From: Arion vulgaris
Taxonomy: Eukaryota > Mollusca > Gastropoda > Stylommatophora > Arionidae
DNA length: 64,000 nucleotides
Direction of reading: 5' to 3'
Assembly (NCBI GenBank): GCA_020796225.1
Contig: CM036753.1
Location: 79,133,441 to 79,197,440, forward strand
Below are positions 10,687-21,984 of this stretch, piece after piece. Position numbers and translations under genes: made by a program. Below the pieces are notes generated by a model. That model was not told the origin of the DNA. It was given only the letters and a program-made list of their open reading frames with translations, and searched no databases. How positions within the stretch are numbered: the stretch's first letter is position 1; each line of letters starts with the position of its first letter.

Positions 10687-11160
10687 CATAGATTCCCAAA
10701 CTTTGTCGGACTACCGCCCACTTTGCGCAACATAAACTTTGTAACGCCCCCTTCACATTGTAACAGTTTGCCAACGCCCTCCCCACCCCCTATCCCCATA
10801 TATACATGCTCTATTTTCTCTTTGACATAGAAAATTGATATATATTTCTTCATACATGGTCAATTTTCAAATAATTATGTGCATGAAATAGGAAATTGAT
10901 GAAAAAATAGATTGTGTAAGACGGGCATAAGTTGAATTTAAATACAGAATTCAAATTTTTAATGACTATTCAATCGCAAAATCACGAAAATAATTTATTT
11001 AAAAATTTTCTTTTAATTTCTTCTTTAAGTGTCACCGATCCCTAATCGCCTGAGCACCCCCCTCCCTCAATTCTTATGAACACACCATTGCCCTACCCAC
11101 TCCCTAGAACTCTTCAACGCCCACTGGGAATGGCGGTACCGCCCACTTTGGGAAACGCTG
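10687..11160. mobile_element. MITE-2, 474-bp hAT-like element with 8-bp duplication
   Basis: Inserted in LINE-D and flanked by perfect gtttagag at 10679-10686 and 11161-11168. Ends are imperfect inverted repeats: the right end, reversed, starts cagcgtttcccaaagtgggc, and the left starts catagattcccaaac. Both continue to a cgg.accgcc block. An 8-bp duplication with CA-G-rich termini is typical of hAT elements. No transposase frame is present. Confidence 0.9.
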
Positions 11161-11325
11161 GTTTAGAGCAAGCTGCAGATCAAGAGGAGAGATGAATCTT
11201 CAAGCTTCACATTATCACAGCATATCAAGCGACCGAGCTTGCACTATCTAGGAAACCGATTATCAGTTAAACCATGCGACGGCAATAGCAAAAAAGCAGG
11301 CAAAAAACTGACAACAAAAGAAGTA
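11161..11325 (+). mobile_element. LINE-D copy 1, 3' section
   Basis: Continuation of the LINE-D copy after MITE-2. It matches the 3' segment of copy 2 (about 22628-22745): the catcttaaa or cttcacattatc region, then cacagcatat and aggaaaccgat, ending in an A-rich aaaagcag...aacaaaag tail. Confidence 0.75.
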
Positions 11326-11417
11326 AACATACTGACAACTAATTGAAACAAGCAAATCATTTATTAATCATTTGTCTATTTAGTTTGTTTTGCTGTATTC
11401 ATACATTTCATTAGTCT

Positions 11418-11850
11418 CATCATCAGCAGGTGTCGTCTCCACATCGAAGGTTGTCTGCAATGAATCTCCAGCATCCTCTGTCTTTCGCCTTGGTGTTTCA
11501 GACTACGAGTCGGCTCATCAATCAAAATAGAACTGGTACGGTCAGTCGCTGGACACTGTTGGAGATATTGTGAAGGAGTTCGGAGCACCTATGGACATGT
11601 CCGGAGTGCAATGAATATATTCCAAACTGAAACTGAAACTGCTAGACTGTAACCTGTCCATTTCTTAAAGTTTCCCTCCCATTTATCTCTCGGTCTTCCT
11701 CTTGCTCTTCCCCTTGCTCTTCCCCCTCCACTTTCCCTCTAGTAAAGATTTTATCATGGTGCCATGTCGTTTTATGTGCCCAAAATACTTTACTTGTCTG
11801 AATTTTATTTCTCTTAATAATTTTTCATTAGTCTCAGCGTGTTCTAAATC
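11418..11850 (-). mobile_element. LINE-J 3' end with internal insertion
   Basis: On the minus strand: a KYFGHIKRHG-like block, LLEGK, a KSKGKSKRKTERK basic block, EMDRLQS, and the terminal CGDDT-type end close to a (GATGAT) run. It is homologous to the copy at 42118-42385. Relative to that copy about 140 bp (roughly 11500-11640) is extra, and its origin is unknown. Confidence 0.78.
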
Positions 11851-12660
11851 ACAGTTTTGGAAATTGTTTCCTCAATAAAATTCTAATAATATCAGTATCT
11901 CAAATGTAAACGAATAAAAGCAGTCGTTATTTTCAACGAGTGTTGGTAAAATGTCCACAGTTCTTTCCCCGTTTGATACCTAGTCGATTGTAATGCTTGT
12001 CCTGTTTCTATTATTATCTGTCGACACCGACACTAGCCAGTGGAACTGCTAATATAATTACAGTACTGGCGTGAAGCCCCAACGGACACTGTTAACACTG
12101 TCGTTACGACTCTAATCAAATATAAGTCAAGGATTTCCGGAAAACTGTAAAACAAATTGCAGTTTAAAACAATAAAAATAGTTTGATATTGAGCATTGAT
12201 ATCAAATTGTGGTTGTCCTTATATGGCTGTTACACAGAGTATATTTTCTTTTCTAGTTCCTTTCTGTTATTATGTCCATCAGTCTCTCTCTCTCTCTCTC
12301 TCTCTTTCTTGTCTCTCGCTAACCATCCTGTGTTATTGCAATTGTTGTAGATTGTCATACGTTTCTACATAATTGTTTCGTTTGCTACAAACTATGTTTG
12401 TTTTTTTACTTTGACCAATCTTATGTGGTTAAGAGACACAATACAGTCTATCTTTGTCGCTTATTGTCTATTTTCAAAATAAATTACGCATTTTCAGCAA
12501 TCAGCAGCAGTTGCATTGCCCTTGATTATCAGTAGAAAATATATAATTTTAAAAAAAAATCAAATTGATTATCACGTTTTCAAATTGTACTTTCAGTCAC
12601 AGACAGCTTCACATAAAAGTAACTCATTGCGTGTGACTGAGCATACTATTCTTCTTAGTG
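11851..12660. other. Unassigned DNA with a (CT)n run
   Basis: A (CT)n microsatellite lies at about 12280-12318. No other feature was recognised. Confidence 0.5.
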
Positions 12661-12669
12661 TTCATTTAT

Positions 12670-13290
12670 AAAATATACCTTCTTCTTCTTTTGTCAGCAC
12701 ACTGTTACCGTGCTGTTAACCCAGTGTCGTGGTTCTATGTATTTGGCTTGCCCTTTTCTGGTGACTTGTGTGATGGTTCTCTTAGCCCCCTGGCAGAATT
12801 CAATTACGTTATCTATTCACCTTTTCCTCGGTCTTCCTCTCGCCTTCCCTCTTGATATTATGTTGTGGAAAGTTTCATAGGCAGTTTGGTCTGTTCGCAT
12901 TCTTAGTAAGTGGCCAAATCACTCCATTCTCCGTTTCGCTATATAGTTGATGCACGGTCTTGTTCCAACCTTTTCCCTGATGCTGGTATTCGTAACTCTG
13001 TTGATTTTTGTATTGTTGGTGACTTAGCGGAAATATCTCATTTCGCATGTTGTCATTTTCTGTGCATGTATCTTATTCATTGCTCATGTTTGGCATTGGT
13101 AACATAGTGTGAGTATGAAGATGCTGTTAATCAACTGTTGTTTAGCTGTCAGTGAGATGTTTGGATGTCTAAGTAGTGGCGCTAGTTGGTAGATTATTAC
13201 ATTTGCTTTCTGGACTCTAGTTTCTATCTCACTGTCGAGTCTTCCATCCTCGGTAAATACACTTCCTATGTATTTGAACTGTTGTTATAT
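12670..13290 (-). mobile_element. LINE-D-like 3' end
   Basis: On the minus strand the order is FKYIGSVFTEDGRLDSEIET, RVQKANVIIYQLAPLLRHPN, FILTLCYQCQT, REKVGTRPCINYIAKRRMEW, FGHLLRM and the basic GKARGRPRKR. This is the thumb and C-terminal tail of an RT-encoding LINE, related to LINE-D and LINE-C. It has frameshifts, and the palm is missing. Confidence 0.85.
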
Positions 13291-13639
13291 TCATTGAATT
13301 AATTTAATTGTAAGATTCTAGGTATACAATATAAAATCAATATTCTTACAATTATTTACATTATATTATATGGTGGGCAGGTGAGCAAAGAGTAGCGGCA
13401 CTGCGACTTACAAGGCACGTCGTAAGAGGCGACTAAGGTGGGTTTGGCGTAGGGCTGGCTACCCTATCAAGTAGAAAATTTTAGCTACAAAATTCAACCA
13501 ACCATGAACAAGTCACATAAAAATAAAATAAAAACTGTGCCAACCAAGAGGAAAGGAAGCTCTTCTAGAAGAGGTATGAAGCGATGTAGAGAAAGCCGCA
13601 AGGAGTCTGCACCGCAGATTATCTTCCTTTCACCTAGGA

Positions 13640-14400
13640 AAAGCTCCAGAATTGGCACCTGGAATGTTAGAAGTATGTATGAAATGGGAAAGACAGACAG
13701 GTAGTAAATGAGATGAAATTACACGGGATTGGCATCTTGGGATTATGTGAAACTAGGTGGAATAGTGCAGGCAAACAACGTCTAAACACAGGAGAAACAA
13801 TGCTGTTCTCAGGCCATATGGAAGAAAATGCCCCCATAGTGAAGGAGTGGTTTTAATGCTATCTAAAGAAGCGGAGAATGCATTAATAAAATGGGAAGCA
13901 GTGAGTCCTAGGATAATCACAGCAACATTCAGAACCACCAAAAGAAAGTATTCTTGAATGTGACCCAGTGTTATGCACCTACCAATGATAAAGAGGAAAA
14001 AGTAAAGAGGAATTTTACATAAAACTTCAAAATACTATAGGTAATCAGAGAAATGGAACATCAAAATTCTGATGGGTGACCTCAATGCCAAAATGGGTTC
14101 GGACAACATAGGCTACGAGGAGATCATGGGGAAACACGGTCTATGGATAATGAACGAAAATGGAGAACTATTCACTAATTTCTGTGCAGCGAATCAATAC
14201 GTTATAGGTGGAAGTGTTTTTCCACATAAAAGAATACATAAAGCAACCTGGGTATCACCAGACCACAGAACAGAAAATCAAATTGACCACATATACATAA
14301 ACAAGAAATTCAGGTCATCTCTACAAGATGTAAGGGTTTTAAGGGGAGGGGGGGGCAGATGTAGATTCGGATCACCATTTGCTAATAAGTAAAATTAAAC
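13640..14400 (+). pseudogene. LINE-A AP-like endonuclease remnant
   Basis: Exonuclease-endonuclease-phosphatase fold. It starts RIGTWNVRSMYEMGKTDR at about 13649, then GILGLCETRW near 13730 after a frameshift. The central block holds the catalytic-type MGDLNAKMGSD (14072) and ends with SDHH near 14366 after a frameshift in a G run (14346-14355). In LINEs this domain nicks the target to prime reverse transcription. It has at least three frame breaks. Confidence 0.88.
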
Positions 14401-14849
14401 TGAATCTTAAGCGATACATAACATCCCATGAACATAGACACCAATATAATGTAGGATACCTCAGAAGTCAAGAAACAAAGGAACAGTTCACGGTCACAGT
14501 CTCTAATAAGTATGAGGTGTTGCGGCAATTAGAAGATGAGGTGAGTGCAGAAGAATGCTGGCAGCAAGCCAAAAATATTTGGAATGAAACATGCACAGAG
14601 GTATTAGGAAAGAAGGAGCGGAATCATAAGGCATGGATAACTCCAGAAACTCTCAAGGAAATAGAAGAAAGGAAAAAGAGGAAAGCAGATTTAAATAATA
14701 GCAAAACTAGAACTGCCAAGCCATAGCCCAGGAAAAGTACACAGAAGCTAGCAAGAAAGTGAAGAACAAATAGGTTAGATAAAGACAATACGTAGAGATC
14801 AGCAAGAAAGCGAGGTAGCTGCAGGAAAAGGAAACAGGATCTTTCAACA

Positions 14850-16430
14850 AACTAGCAGGTAAATAACATCCATCAAATGGGTTGATCAAAAATAGTAGGA
14901 AACTATCACTAATGTTAGGGGACCAAATGGAAGAGATGGACAAGTTCTCAAGGAACTCCTGAACAGACCAGCACCTCAAACCCCAGATATCAACCGCAGA
15001 AATTGACTGACATCATGTTCAGAACCATCCAGGAGACGATTAGTCCATTAAACTTAAAAGATGGGAAAACGGCTCGGTCCAGATGGTATTCCAGCAGAGC
15101 GTCTAAGCCACATAAACACATCCACAGAATACTATATAAATTATTTAGCAGAATCTGGAGACCGAAGAATACAAGCAAGGCTGGAGAGAAGGATACCTGG
15201 TGAAGCTCCAAAGAAGGGGACTAGAAGTGTGAAACTATAGGGAATAATGCGTTGTCAGTACCTGGAAAATACTAAGCAAGTGATCCTGGAGAGACTGAGA
15301 GATGCCATCGATACAAAGCTAAGAGATGAACAGGCTGGCTTCCGACAATGATCAGCGACCAGATAGCCACTTTAGATAATAATGAGGCAAATTTGAATGA
15401 AAATCCCACTTATACGGATTTGTGATTAGCGAAGCTTTTGACAGTATTGATAGAAACCCTTTGGAAATTGAAGGCATTATGGAATCCACGAAAATTATTA
15501 ACCTAATAAAAGCAACATATACAGATATGAATGTAGAGTTCTTCATGAAGGTAAACTAATATAATAGACACTTTTGGAATAGAAACAGATGTGTCGGGAT
15601 GTTCTATCACCTTGTGTTCCTCTGACAATAGACTGGATTATAAGACCACAGTACTAACACCAGAAATGGAATCCTGGACTCTGACAGAGCAGCTAGATGA
15701 CTGGACTTCGCTGATATATGCCTATGTACAGACACGAAATCAGAGCAGATAGCTAAAACTGAGTCAAGGTCCAGCAACTGGTGAACATTCTAAGAGAAAG
15801 ACAAGATATGAGAATAACCAAGAAGACACACGACTTCTGAGTGAAACGACTAGAGGTAGAATCAACACATATTTGTTGGGCACAACGTAGACAAAGAGGT
15901 TGAAACAGATAGAGATGTTAAATAAAATACAGAAGGCAAGAGGAGCTTCATTGCACTGGGAACATTTGAAGTCTAAATAAATCAAATCTAGAACAAATTG
16001 GATATTTACTCAATGTTAAAGCAGCACTGTATGGGTCAGAAACATGGAGAACAACTAAAACAATAGAGCATAAATTGCAAACATTCATCAACTGGTGTCT
16101 ACTCAGAATAGAGGGAATAAGATGGTATGATAGGGTCACAAATGAGAAACTTATGGAGAGAACAAGACAGATTCCAGTGAACGAATAGGTTAAAAAGACG
16201 TGGGCTGGATAGGACACATTTTGCGAAAACCGGAGGGAATACAACAAGAAGGGTCCTTGCCTGGAACCCGCAGGAACAGCGAAAGAAGGGAGGTCAAGAA
16301 TACATGGAGACGAGATTTGGAGGCGGAGATCAACAATATAAAGAAGAGCTGGAGGGAGCTGCAGGAGATAGCTAGAGATAGGAAGACTTGGCATGAGTTG
16401 GTTGAGGGTCTATGCCCCAATCCGGGGTAA
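14850..16430 (+). pseudogene. LINE-A reverse transcriptase and tail remnant
   Basis: Scattered RT blocks remain: LRDEQAGFRQ-like near 15320, a FADICLCTDTKS block near 15710 in the position of the catalytic ADD with the motif damaged, LYGSETWRTTKTIEHK near 16030, GWIGHILRKPEG at 16203, NTWRRDLEAEI near 16298 and a stop at 16428-16430. The palm contains many stops, so no active enzyme can be made. Confidence 0.8.
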
Positions 16431-16461
16431 AAAGGCAAAGAGAGAGAGAAGATATGGTGGG

Positions 16462-16710
16462 TGTCTCTACCTCAAGCGGTAGTAAGCTCGATCACAAACC
16501 TAGGCGTACCTAGTTCAAACCTCCCGGTGGGCAAGTTTGGAAGCAAATTCGTGTCCGTGGTATTTTTACAAAGGTAAAAATAACCTCACCGTTCAGAAAG
16601 CAATGGCAAACTACTGAACGTATAAATGGTGCCTGGAAAATCAACGGCTTATTTACTGTGGTTGTTGGCTCTACGTCCTGTAAAGGATATGCCAAGATTT
16701 TCATTTCAGT
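16462..16710 (+). mobile_element. SINE-4 copy next to LINE-A
   Basis: tRNA-like head with A-box-like tacctcaagcggtagtaagc and B-box-like tagttcaaacct. The body runs through tttggaagcaaatt, the inverted pair tttttac...gtaaaaat, accgttcagaaagcaatggc and aaactactgaacgt, and ends gtcctgtaaaggatatgcca. Further copies are at 17475 (minus), 21397, 28551 and 34545. LINE-A landed at its 5' edge, so the SINE is older. Confidence 0.9.
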
Positions 16711-16799
16711 ATTATAGATTATGTAGAATTATTAGACTTCTCATTGTGTTTCTTTCCTAATTAAATATAAGTGTTACAGAAGAGTTCTCCGTACACCAA

Positions 16800-17100
16800 G
16801 AACAGAGAAGAAAACAAATATATATTTCCAGATAGAACTCAGAAACAAAGAAATGTGGCTTATCAGACAACTAAGATTGAGAAAATTGAAAGTATTTTGA
16901 ACATATAAAAATACACGAACAACTGGAGAAGACCATTATGGAATGATTCACCCAGCAAAGAGGAAAAGAGAAAGACAACGTAGAAGATGGATTCAGGATG
17001 CTAATGATGATTTGAGAATGACGAATGTAGAGGCGGAAACATCTGGCATATGCGAATAAAAAACTCAGAAGGGCTGTTGAGGCGATAAATTTAGGCTAAG
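16800..17100 (+). mobile_element. LINE-G 3' end, copy 1
   Basis: Decayed C-terminal tail: LRLRKLKVF, GEDHYGMIHPAKRKRERQRR, RWIQDANDDL and a shifted final block. It is homologous to 36150-36420, where the RPRRRWIQD block is clearer. Confidence 0.78.
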
Positions 17101-17474
17101 TTAACGCTACTTAATGATGATTTACCATATATTATATTTTATCTATCACATAATATCGATTGAACATTAACAAGAATATGCAATGGCAAAGAAACATATA
17201 AATGGCTGAACTTGGTCTATATTACTTAGCTGCAAACTAACTTTTGAACCATATTACTTACAGTCTGATTTAATATAAATGTCATCTCTCCTTTCTTTCC
17301 CTATGCTGATGTTATCTCCTAGTATAGTAGTCTTCATTTGAATAAATTAAAAACAAAATTATTTCACATATTTTTTGTTGAACTGCTTCAGAAATTATTT
17401 TGCGTGCCTCTTATTTATGTACTAATTCCCATTTGAAACTTGGTAACGTTGAAATGAAAATCGTAGCTTATCTT
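17101..17474. other. Unassigned AT-rich DNA
   Basis: No feature recognised. Confidence 0.5.
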
Positions 17475-17695
17475 TTGTTACATGACGTAGTTATCTACAA
17501 CAGTAAACGAGTCGTCGATTTTTTAGGGACCACTTACACGTTCAGTAGTTTGTTTTGCTTTTAAACGGTGCGGTCTATTTTTACCGTTCGTAAAAGTCCA
17601 AGGGAACTAATTTGCTTCCACACTTGGTCACCGCGTAGTTTGAATCGGATTATGTATACTTGGGTTGTGATCAAGCTCACTACCACTTAAGTTAC
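17475..17695 (-). mobile_element. SINE-4 copy, minus strand
   Basis: Reverse copy. The plus strand shows tacatgacgta, cgttcagtagtttg, accgttcgtaaaa, actaatttgcttcc, tttgaatcgg (degenerate B box) and gtgatcaagctcactaccac (A-box region). It is more diverged than the 16462 copy. Confidence 0.82.
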
Positions 17696-18814
17696 ATATG
17701 CTTACTTGGTAACGATATCAATCTTAAAATTCAAGTTATTCTGGCACGAGTATAATTGTTAAGTAAACACGCGAAGTAGTTTCTAACTGAATAGCTAACT
17801 AACATGACGATAGTTATAGACTACCGTGAACCTTGACCACAGTGTCATCGAGTTTGAGATGTGTTACAGAACGTGTTTTAATAAAACTCCTTACATGAAA
17901 TGGGTTTGGCAACCGTATAACGTAGATTTGGACCGATCCGCATTCTGAGCATAGTAGCTGAATTACACGCTAGATTGACAATGTTCCTCCATAGATGCTT
18001 AGTATCATAGGAAAAGATTTGTTAGAGCTATTATACTGATGACTACATTTTTCCAGAGTTACAAGGAGATGCAACACACATGGAATCGAACACACAAATC
18101 TCACTGCATGGAAAAAGAAACAAGAGTCAAAGACTGCACCCTTCTGGTTTAAAACAATAATTTAAAAAACATTATTTACTGTTCTTAACCACAGTAAAAT
18201 AACAGCGGAAACACAGTTGTTAGAGTCTGCTCAGACATGTGGTGTCGGAGCTAACCATAGTTGCAGTTGGGGTTTTCAAATCGAAAACTCTTATTCTGTT
18301 GACAGATCTCAAATGTGGAAACCACTAAAACACCGGGAAGTGTAGACGACGACGTGATTTGATGATTTACTTGTTATAGATTTATAGCAAGTCATACAAA
18401 AATTAAATCCTACCAGTAAAAAAATAAATAATTTACATGATAACGAGTTTAAGTACAAACGCAGGTATGAATCTAGAGAAATTGCATTTATACAATCTTT
18501 ACACAAAATAAAGAATAAAGTGAAGTTATCACATGAGAGGTAGAATGAAATCGAGCATGACCATGAAAATGTAGACTTCTGAAATATGAAGATCTTTTCA
18601 TTTGAATAGAACTATGGACGTATCTCGACCATAACACAAACATTAAAGAACAAATTTGAAACTTTGAAAAACTGTTGAAACTTCTAGAACATCTGGCTCT
18701 GAGAAAAACACAAAAACCAGACCTCTAAAATATTATATACCAAACACTGGCTCATCAATAAATCATGTTAAAGATGAAATATTCTATGTTTAACGTCACA
18801 GTTCTGCGCGTTAA
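17696..18814. other. Unassigned AT-rich DNA
   Basis: No gene, array or transposon end was recognised across about 1.1 kb. Confidence 0.5.
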
Positions 18815-19010
18815 TAAATTCAGTGGTTTGGAGAATTATAATGAATGTATGGTTTCTGGATACAGGACAGTGGACAACCAAGAGAAGTGGGGACGATATC
18901 AAAGAAACCTTGAACATAGCACTGGAAGAGCGGAGAACTTCTAGAACATAGCTTTCAGGCGTGCTGTCATTAAAGCAACGATTCCAGAAGACATGCTAAA
19001 TTGAGAATAG
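18815..19010 (+). mobile_element. Possible LINE tail, highly decayed
   Basis: With frame changes the translation shows INKFSGLENYN, RYQRNLEHSTGRAENF and FRRAVIKATIPED, which resembles the end of a LINE C-terminus (FGH..M, RGRP..RW..DI, a-h-l-A-x-D-R). The match is weak. Confidence 0.35.
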
Positions 19011-19078
19011 AACAAGTTTCATAACTGATAGATTTCTTTATTTTGAACAGTTCTAGCACATTATTCAAATATCCTCAG

Positions 19079-19283
19079 ATGGTTAGGGGCCCAAAATTTG
19101 TGTAAAAGACCACTTTACCTGCCACGCATGTCAAGGAATACAAGGTTGACTGAAATCGGAGCATGTGTCCTAAACGTGTAAGTCTATGCGTTTGGGGCCT
19201 ACAACCAATGTGCAATGTACACGTTCTGCAAGATCGCATATACAAAGTGTGATTAAATTGGTAGAAAGACGAACGCAATGAAG
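19079..19283 (+). mobile_element. SINE-1 copy, diverged
   Basis: It has the order ggttaggggcccaaaattt, ccacgcatgtc, ggttgactgaaatcgg, gtcctaaacgtgtaagtcta, caatgtgcaatgtacacgtt, cacaaagtgtgatta-like sequence and gaaagacgaacgcaatgaag. The gcgactaagg core is mostly lost. Confidence 0.8.
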
Positions 19284-19774
19284 GATATGAAACAATACAA
19301 GACAGCAATTAACTAAAACAAGTGACATTTAAATTGTTGAAGATAGACAAATTCGGTATATAAGCAGATTACTTTTTTCCTAGTCGACTTATAGCCACTC
19401 AAATTTATCTTCATCCAAAAAATGAATGCAATCTACTGTATTTTTCTTCCTGTCAGAAAGTTCTCCCCTTTAACTTAGTCTTTCTACAGCGGTTAGATAA
19501 TTATAGTTGGTCTATTTCATCATTTCTCTAAGACCAGGAACAAAAGGTACATTGATCGTGCTAAGGTTCATAGAGGGCTGATTTAGTCTGACATTCTTTA
19601 GTGTGAGACATAACAAAGATATTATGTAAACTTTACTTAGTTTGCTCCTCAATCGGTCAAGTATGATCATTCATAATCAATAGATCAAAGGCATCAATTG
19701 TATGTCTACATGAAATCAGTTTGTTAGATTATAATTGATAAAATATGACTATGTGCTCATCCTCATCGTATCAT
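19284..19774. other. Unassigned DNA
   Basis: No feature recognised between the SINE-1 copy and MITE-1. Confidence 0.5.
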
Positions 19775-19936
19775 AGTGCGCTCGTCATAAGGCCAGTAGG
19801 ACGGACCCCACCAAAAATAATGTATAACGTGTATTTATTATTTTAGAAATTGAAATATAGCAACCCAAAACCATGATTTATCCAGACAAACATTTCTGGC
19901 CCCACCAACAAAAAAATAAATAACGAGATGCCACTG
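19775..19936. mobile_element. MITE-1 copy a (hAT-like)
   Basis: The interior matches copies at 31197-31361 and 60386-60548 (ccccaccaaaaataatgtat, acccaaaaccatgatttatc). The right end is gccactg and the left end is degraded (agtgcgctcgtc). Flanks share tatcat (left gtatcat, right gttatcat), a worn 8-bp duplication. The right flank is a SINE-3 3' fragment. Confidence 0.8.
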
Positions 19937-19944
19937 GTTATCAT

Positions 19945-20048
19945 GCACTGTAGCTGAGACCTTCCTGTGTAAAAAAGATCGGAGCACACATGGTTACTCA
20001 CCGAAGTGCAATGATGATGGTCATATCAATCAATTAATCAATCAATCA
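19945..20048 (+). mobile_element. SINE-3 3' fragment
   Basis: It matches the 3' end of the copy at 27375: gcactgtagctgagacc, ggagcacacatggttact, accgaagtgcaatgatgatg, then the (CAAT)n tail atcaatcaatcagc. Confidence 0.82.
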
Positions 20049-20189
20049 GCGTAGGAACACAGGATGAACAACTTGGAATGCTCTGATGAATTTGAAGTAT
20101 AATTAAAATGTAAATTAAAAGTATAATTAAAATAATTAAAGTGCCCTGATAACATCAAATGAGATATAAAGTGTATAGAATAACCTTCA

Positions 20190-20770
20190 AATTCCATGAT
20201 CTGCTGAAAGGTATAAACGTAATAGCCGTCCATCGCAAGCGATGATGACAACAATCTCAGACGTGTACTGTTGCACCTCTCTGGTGTGTGCGGAGGTGAC
20301 TGTAGAGTCCAATCCTAGAACAGAATCCCCGACCACAGGTGGGGCATACATGATCAAGGTTAGACATGTGCGTGTTGTGTGCTCTGTCTTTTCCGCGTGC
20401 TCGTTTCTCTGTGACTCAAGAATACGATGATTCTCAGCTATTCGGGTTCCTCTTTTGTTGTTACAGCGCCACATTTGGCGATCTTGCGCAAGGATTCCCA
20501 GCACGTATTGTCTATATCGAAGCATTTCAGAGACACTTTAAGAGTGTCTTTAAAGCGTTTTTCTGTCCACCAGCTAAACGTCTGCCCCTTCAAGCTCGCC
20601 ATACATCAACTGTTTTGGGATGCGTTTATCATATCAGGCATTCGAGCAACGTGACCGACCCATCTCAGTTGGGCCTTCTGCAACAGGGTGTTGACGCTTG
20701 GGATCTTTGCTCTTGTGAGGACTTCGCTGTCTGGAATTTTGTCCTGCCAGTTTATTTTTATATAAACGTA
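20190..20770 (-). mobile_element. LINE-H 3' end with C2H2 finger, minus strand
   Basis: Minus-strand LINE tail: LLQKAQLRWVGHVARMPD, a GGQKNALKTLLK block and a terminal Cys2-His2 finger-like segment (CPTCGRGF...SRIGLYSHLRTH) in a shifted frame near 20330-20260. The same architecture occurs at 54580-55320. A nucleic-acid-binding finger at the end of the RT polyprotein is a family trait; its role here is inferred. Frameshifts make it a pseudogene. Confidence 0.8.
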
Positions 20771-21019
20771 GTATATATACAGGTATAAACGTAGACGCTA
20801 TGAGAGGGAAATATAAAAAGTAACAGTTTCACACACATTCTCAGAAAACAGTCATCGAATGTCAAAGATACAAAGAAAAGAAAAATATTAAAATACATTT
20901 TGGCAACACGAACAATTGATGGGAATAAAAATAGAAGACAACAGAAAGAGAAAGGGAGAGATATAGAAAGAAGGAGAGGATAATTAGCAGCCTTACATGA
21001 CGGCACGGAAAGGCGTCAA
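20771..21019. other. Unassigned DNA
   Basis: A tataaacgtag motif repeats near 20757-20795. No feature recognised. Confidence 0.4.
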
Positions 21020-21360
21020 CTTTCGGTGAGGATACCGATGTAATTTTGAAGATGGTGAAGTTATTTATTTGGAAATTTTATTTTTAATCTTTTCTAATGA
21101 ATTTATATTCGGACAGCAGCTTTCCTGCCTTCTCTTCTCAATTTTGAGCTGCCAAGGGTTCTTTTACGTGCTCAAACTAAACACGGTGCCTACGTTTTAG
21201 CGGCCGTCTTCGATAGGACTGAGAACTCGATCTCACGTACACTGAGATCATGGATTTCTTTAAATATCTCCAGATGGCTTCACGGGGGAGCGAACCTGGT
21301 ACCTTTGGCACGAAAGACGAGCACCAAACCTCTACAACTCATAGATTCCTGGTTACAGGT
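21020..21360 (-). mobile_element. SINE-3 copy, minus strand, 3'-truncated
   Basis: It matches 43628-44048 and the reverse of 27375: taattttgaagatggtgaag, ttttctaatgaatt, gtgcctacgttttagc, ggactgagaactcgatctca, gagcgaacctggtacctttg and gacgagcaccaaacctcta. The (CAAT)n end is missing on this copy. Confidence 0.85.
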
Positions 21361-21396
21361 CTCTGCCTGATGTAAAAGGAAAAGTACCACTAGAAT

Positions 21397-21604
21397 TAGT
21401 GAGCTTGATCACGACCCAAGAGTAAGTGGTTCAAACTCCGCAGTGGGCAGTTTTGGAAGCAAATTAGTTATCGTGGATTTTTACGAATGGTAAAAATAGA
21501 CCCTACCGTTCAGAAATCAATGGCAAACTACTAAACGTATAAGTGGTAACTAGAAAATCCCTGACTTGTTTACTGTAGTTGATAGCAACGTCATGTAAAG
21601 TCAC
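21397..21604 (+). mobile_element. SINE-4 copy with 13-bp target duplication
   Basis: Flanked by perfect gtaccactagaat at 21384-21396 and 21605-21617. It starts inside the A-box region (tagtgagcttgatcac), so it is slightly 5'-truncated. It has B-box-like gtggttcaaact, then gaatggtaaaaatagaccct, gttcagaaatcaatggcaaa, and ends gtcatgtaaagtcac. Confidence 0.93.
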
Positions 21605-21617
21605 GTACCACTAGAAT

Positions 21618-21984
21618 ATTGTTTAAAATTCTAAACATTAAAAACAGGGACTAGATATATTTTGTAGGAAAAAGTGACTGTAATTTTCGTTTACAATTGT
21701 GTATTTTTATTTTTGTATGCATAGTTTAAAGATATCTATACCATCAACGATGGCTAATGTAAACAGGAAATTCATCATTTTAACCCATATTTTATTTTTT
21801 AGAACAAAAGTTTGCTAAAATGTTGACGTGTATAATGGTTTTGGCATGCTATTTTTCAAACAATTTGAGATAAATATATATTATTTGACACACACAGTCT
21901 CAGAACTTCAGTAACTGGACGACCGTCAGGCTCTAGGTTAGTGATAGGCCGATGTTTCGAAAATTAGGAACCTATATAATTCGT
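21618..21984. other. Unassigned AT-rich DNA
   Basis: No feature recognised. Confidence 0.5.

Larger units (their letters stand above)
13378..16451 (+). mobile_element. LINE-A, end-to-end 3.07-kb LINE with 10-bp target duplication
   Basis: Flanked by perfect atatggtggg copies at 13368-13377 and 16452-16461, so both ends are defined. The 5' end (caggtgagcaaagagtag) runs into a block with cgtcgtaagaggcgactaag, shared with SINE-1 and SINE-2. It then encodes an AP-like endonuclease (13640-14400), a badly decayed reverse transcriptase (about 14850-15900) and a C-terminal tail ending DRKTWHELVEGLCPNPG at 16430. Only about 20 bp follow the stop before an A/G-rich tail. Numerous frameshifts and stops make it inactive. 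It landed immediately upstream of an existing SINE-4. Confidence 0.92.
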
